A stretch of DNA of 34,509 nucleotides, from positions 2,384,501 through 2,419,009 of the forward strand of contig CP070778.1 in the NCBI GenBank assembly GCA_020346245.1, in the 5' to 3' direction. Positions 32,350 to 34,509 of the stretch are shown in pieces (position 1 is the stretch's first letter; the number at the start of each line of letters is the position of its first letter). The notes under the pieces are model-generated. The model was not told where the DNA came from. It saw nothing but the letters and a program-made list of their open reading frames with translations, and did no database searches. Origin of the DNA: Flavobacteriaceae bacterium (GTDB taxonomy: Bacteria; Bacteroidota; Bacteroidia; Flavobacteriales; Flavobacteriaceae). Both the position numbers and the translations under genes were made by a program.

Positions 32350-34509
32350 ATGAAAAGATTCCTGCTATTCTTTCTTTTAATAACACCGGTATTTATCTGG
32401 TCTCAGACAAAAGCCGGCGGCATTGTCGTAGACGGGGAAGGAGAACCGGTAGCATTTGCCAATGTTGTTTTTAAAGGCTCTACAGAAGGTGCAATCACCA
32501 ATGAAGATGGTTTATTCTATTTAGAATCTTCTAAAAAGTACAACGCACTCACCATATCTTTCATTGGCTATAAAACAGAAGAATTAAAATTAGCAAGACG
32601 GGTAAACTACAATCTTAAAGTTGTTTTGTTGCAAGGGGAGCAGTTAGATGAGGTTGTTGTGTATATGGGTAAACAATCTAAAAAGAATAATCCGGCAATA
32701 GATATCCTGAAAAAAATATGGGCAAAAAAGAAGATTAATGGCCTGCGCATGTTTAAGCAATATCAGTATGATAAATATGAAAAGGTAGAATTTGATCTCA
32801 ATTCTATTGATAGTGCCATGATGAAGAGTAAGCTTTTCAAAGGGATGGAATTTGTATTTCAGGATCTTGATACCTCTAGAATTACGGGGAAAACATATTT
32901 GCCAATTTTTTTAAATGAAACTGCAAGCAAAGTGTATGGGGATAACATTTTAAATCAGACCAAAGAGGATGTTTTAGGGAATAAAAATTCAGGTTTTAGT
33001 AATAATCAGGCAATTATTGGCTTTGTAAAGGATCTATATTCGGAATATGATATATATGATAAGTATTTAAAGTTTTTTGATAAGAGTTTTCCCAGTCCGG
33101 TATCTGAAGCAGGTATTGATGCCTACAATTATGTGCTTTCAGACAGTGCTTATATAGACAGTAAATGGTGCTACCATATTATTTATTACCCAAGGCGAAA
33201 AAATGAACTAACATTTAAAGGAGATTTTTGGGTTAACGATTCAACTTTCGCTATTAAAAAAATTAATCTGGAGGTCACCAAAAGTGCCAATATAAATTGG
33301 GTTAAGGAAATTTATATAGAACAGGAATATGAAGTACTCAACGATTCTGTTTTTTTACTAGAAAGAGACTATATGCTGAGTGATTTTAGCCTCTTTAAAA
33401 AGGAAGAATCCAAAGGAGTCTATGGAAAAAGGACAACTGTTTATGATAATTATAGCTTTAATATAGAGAAGCCCAAACAGTTCTATAAAAATAAAACCGA
33501 TCCTTTTAATCCTATAACCTTTGAACGCGACAGTATATTTTGGGAAAATAACAGATTGGAATCCCTTAATAAAGATGAACAGGGCATATATGATCTTTTG
33601 GATACCCTAAAGACGGTGCCACGTTTTAATACGGCATATGACGTTGCAAGTATTTTGGCATCTGGTTATATTGAAATTGATAGATGGAATATAGACTTAG
33701 GAAGCATATACAGTGGTTTTGGATATAATGAAGCCGAAGGGATTAGATTAAGAGGAGGGGCCCGAACGTATTTTGGGCAAAATGATCCCTGGCGAATTGA
33801 AGGGTATTTGGCATATGGGTTTAAAGATGAAAAATTCAAGCATGGTATTTCAGGCAAATGGCTTTTAGATAAAAAAACAAGACTAATACTATCTGGGGGA
33901 AACCGGAGAGATATAGAGCAATTGGGTATTAATCTCACTCAAACAACGGATGTGCTGGGCAGAAGTGTGGCCTCTTCAGCAATTTTTACCGTTGGAGCTA
34001 ATGACAGGCTTACCAATATTAATCTTTCGACATTCAACACAGATATTGAGCCAATAACCAATTTTAGGATTCGTTTTGGGAGTTCTTATCGCACATTAAG
34101 CTCGGCATTGCCCGATGCGTTTAGTCTGGATTATATAGATCCTACTTCTCCAACAGGTATATCTTCTGAAATTAAACAGTTTGAACTTAATACAATACTC
34201 CTGTTTACACCAGGTAAAAAAACTATAGGTAATGGTGTAGAAAGAAGAAACGTAAATGACAATTACAGCACTCTTTTATTAAATTATACAAAGGGATTAA
34301 AAGGTTTTTTCCAAAGTGATTTTGAATTTGACAAAATTCAATTTTCGTATACCCAACCATGGCAGATTGGAGGTTTTGGAAGATTATTGAGCACCGTTGA
34401 GTTAGGTAAAACATTTGGATCTGTGCCCCTTGGCCTATTGAGTGTGATTCCTGGAAACCAGACCTTATGGACCATATACAACACATTTCCAAATTTAAAT
34501 TTTTACGAG
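32350..34509 (+). CDS. DUF5686 / carboxypeptidase regulatory-like domain outer-membrane protein (3' end outside window)
   Basis: The frame opens at the ATG at 32350 and runs to the last base, so the gene is cut; 720 codons are visible. A signal peptide (MKRFLLFFLLITPVFIW, then SQ) is followed by a CarboxypepD-regulatory-like beta-sandwich at about residues 22-105 (GGIVVDGEGEPVAFANVVFKG and GLFYLES). The rest matches DUF5686, with ...KKNNPAIDILKKIWAKK near the start and strand-rich, aromatic segments later (IEGYLAYGFKDEKFKHG, NYTKGLKGFFQ). It is probably an outer-membrane protein. In Bacteroidota such proteins are common, and their function is unknown. The stop codon is beyond the window. Confidence 0.88.
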   Translation, partial: MKRFLLFFLLITPVFIWSQTKAGGIVVDGEGEPVAFANVVFKGSTEGAITNEDGLFYLESSKKYNALTISFIGYKTEELKLARRVNYNLKVVLLQGEQLDEVVVYMGKQSKKNNPAIDILKKIWAKKKINGLRMFKQYQYDKYEKVEFDLNSIDSAMMKSKLFKGMEFVFQDLDTSRITGKTYLPIFLNETASKVYGDNILNQTKEDVLGNKNSGFSNNQAIIGFVKDLYSEYDIYDKYLKFFDKSFPSPVSEAGIDAYNYVLSDSAYIDSKWCYHIIYYPRRKNELTFKGDFWVNDSTFAIKKINLEVTKSANINWVKEIYIEQEYEVLNDSVFLLERDYMLSDFSLFKKEESKGVYGKRTTVYDNYSFNIEKPKQFYKNKTDPFNPITFERDSIFWENNRLESLNKDEQGIYDLLDTLKTVPRFNTAYDVASILASGYIEIDRWNIDLGSIYSGFGYNEAEGIRLRGGARTYFGQNDPWRIEGYLAYGFKDEKFKHGISGKWLLDKKTRLILSGGNRRDIEQLGINLTQTTDVLGRSVASSAIFTVGANDRLTNINLSTFNTDIEPITNFRIRFGSSYRTLSSALPDAFSLDYIDPTSPTGISSEIKQFELNTILLFTPGKKTIGNGVERRNVNDNYSTLLLNYTKGLKGFFQSDFEFDKIQFSYTQPWQIGGFGRLLSTVELGKTFGSVPLGLLSVIPGNQTLWTIYNTFPNLNFYE

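Overview
This window is an ordinary-looking stretch of chromosome from a member of the Bacteroidota, most likely a marine-type Flavobacteriaceae. The evidence is the visibly AT-rich sequence, Bacteroidota-type promoters (TTG about 17-21 bases before TAnnTTTG, seen well upstream of tig, the 2TM gene and the E-set gene), and families typical of that group: DUF6089, 2TM-domain proteins, DUF5686, a bifunctional nuclease fused to a UVR motif, and the uppS-bamA-ompH-ompH-murI order. The genus cannot be read from the sequence. I see no tRNA, rRNA, CRISPR array, insertion sequence, prophage or integration scar. No gene-free gap exceeds about 220 bases.

Layout. 1-4153 (+): the 3' end of sppA, a YhhQ-type queuosine-precursor transporter and a large AsmA-like envelope protein, meeting a DUF2797 zinc-ribbon protein on the - strand. 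5020-7259 (+): a GH3-family acyl-adenylating protein and a small alpha/beta-hydrolase-like protein. 7234-10645 (-): the proteostasis block tig-clpP-clpX, with a strong hairpin terminator between tig and clpP. 10749-12643 (-): pdxJ (vitamin B6), an esterase and a small membrane protein, divergent from a CBS-domain protein. 12737-21015 (+): CBS protein, NAD kinase, then an envelope-biogenesis block of DUF6089, undecaprenyl diphosphate synthase, BamA, two OmpH/Skp chaperones and MurI. It joins lipid-carrier supply, outer-membrane protein insertion with its periplasmic chaperones, and D-glutamate supply.

21097-28517: folate and nucleotide genes (folA, 2TM, thyA, a NupC-type nucleoside transporter) surrounding a class-V PLP enzyme, a stand-alone glycogen-binding-like E-set protein and a compact ergothioneine operon (egtB-egtD-DUF427). 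28536-31025 (-): bifunctional nuclease, etfA and etfB, divergent from pdhB (+). The etfB/pdhB gap holds a perfect 28-base palindrome that is probably a regulator's operator. 32350-34509 (+): an outer-membrane DUF5686 protein cut by the window edge.

I did not find a convincing new multi-gene system. The best leads are the palindrome in the etfB/pdhB control region, a possible EgtE-like lyase close to egtB/egtD, a hydrolase-like protein with Cys in place of the usual Ser, and RNA hairpins in the tig-clpP-clpX and etfB-etfA gaps.
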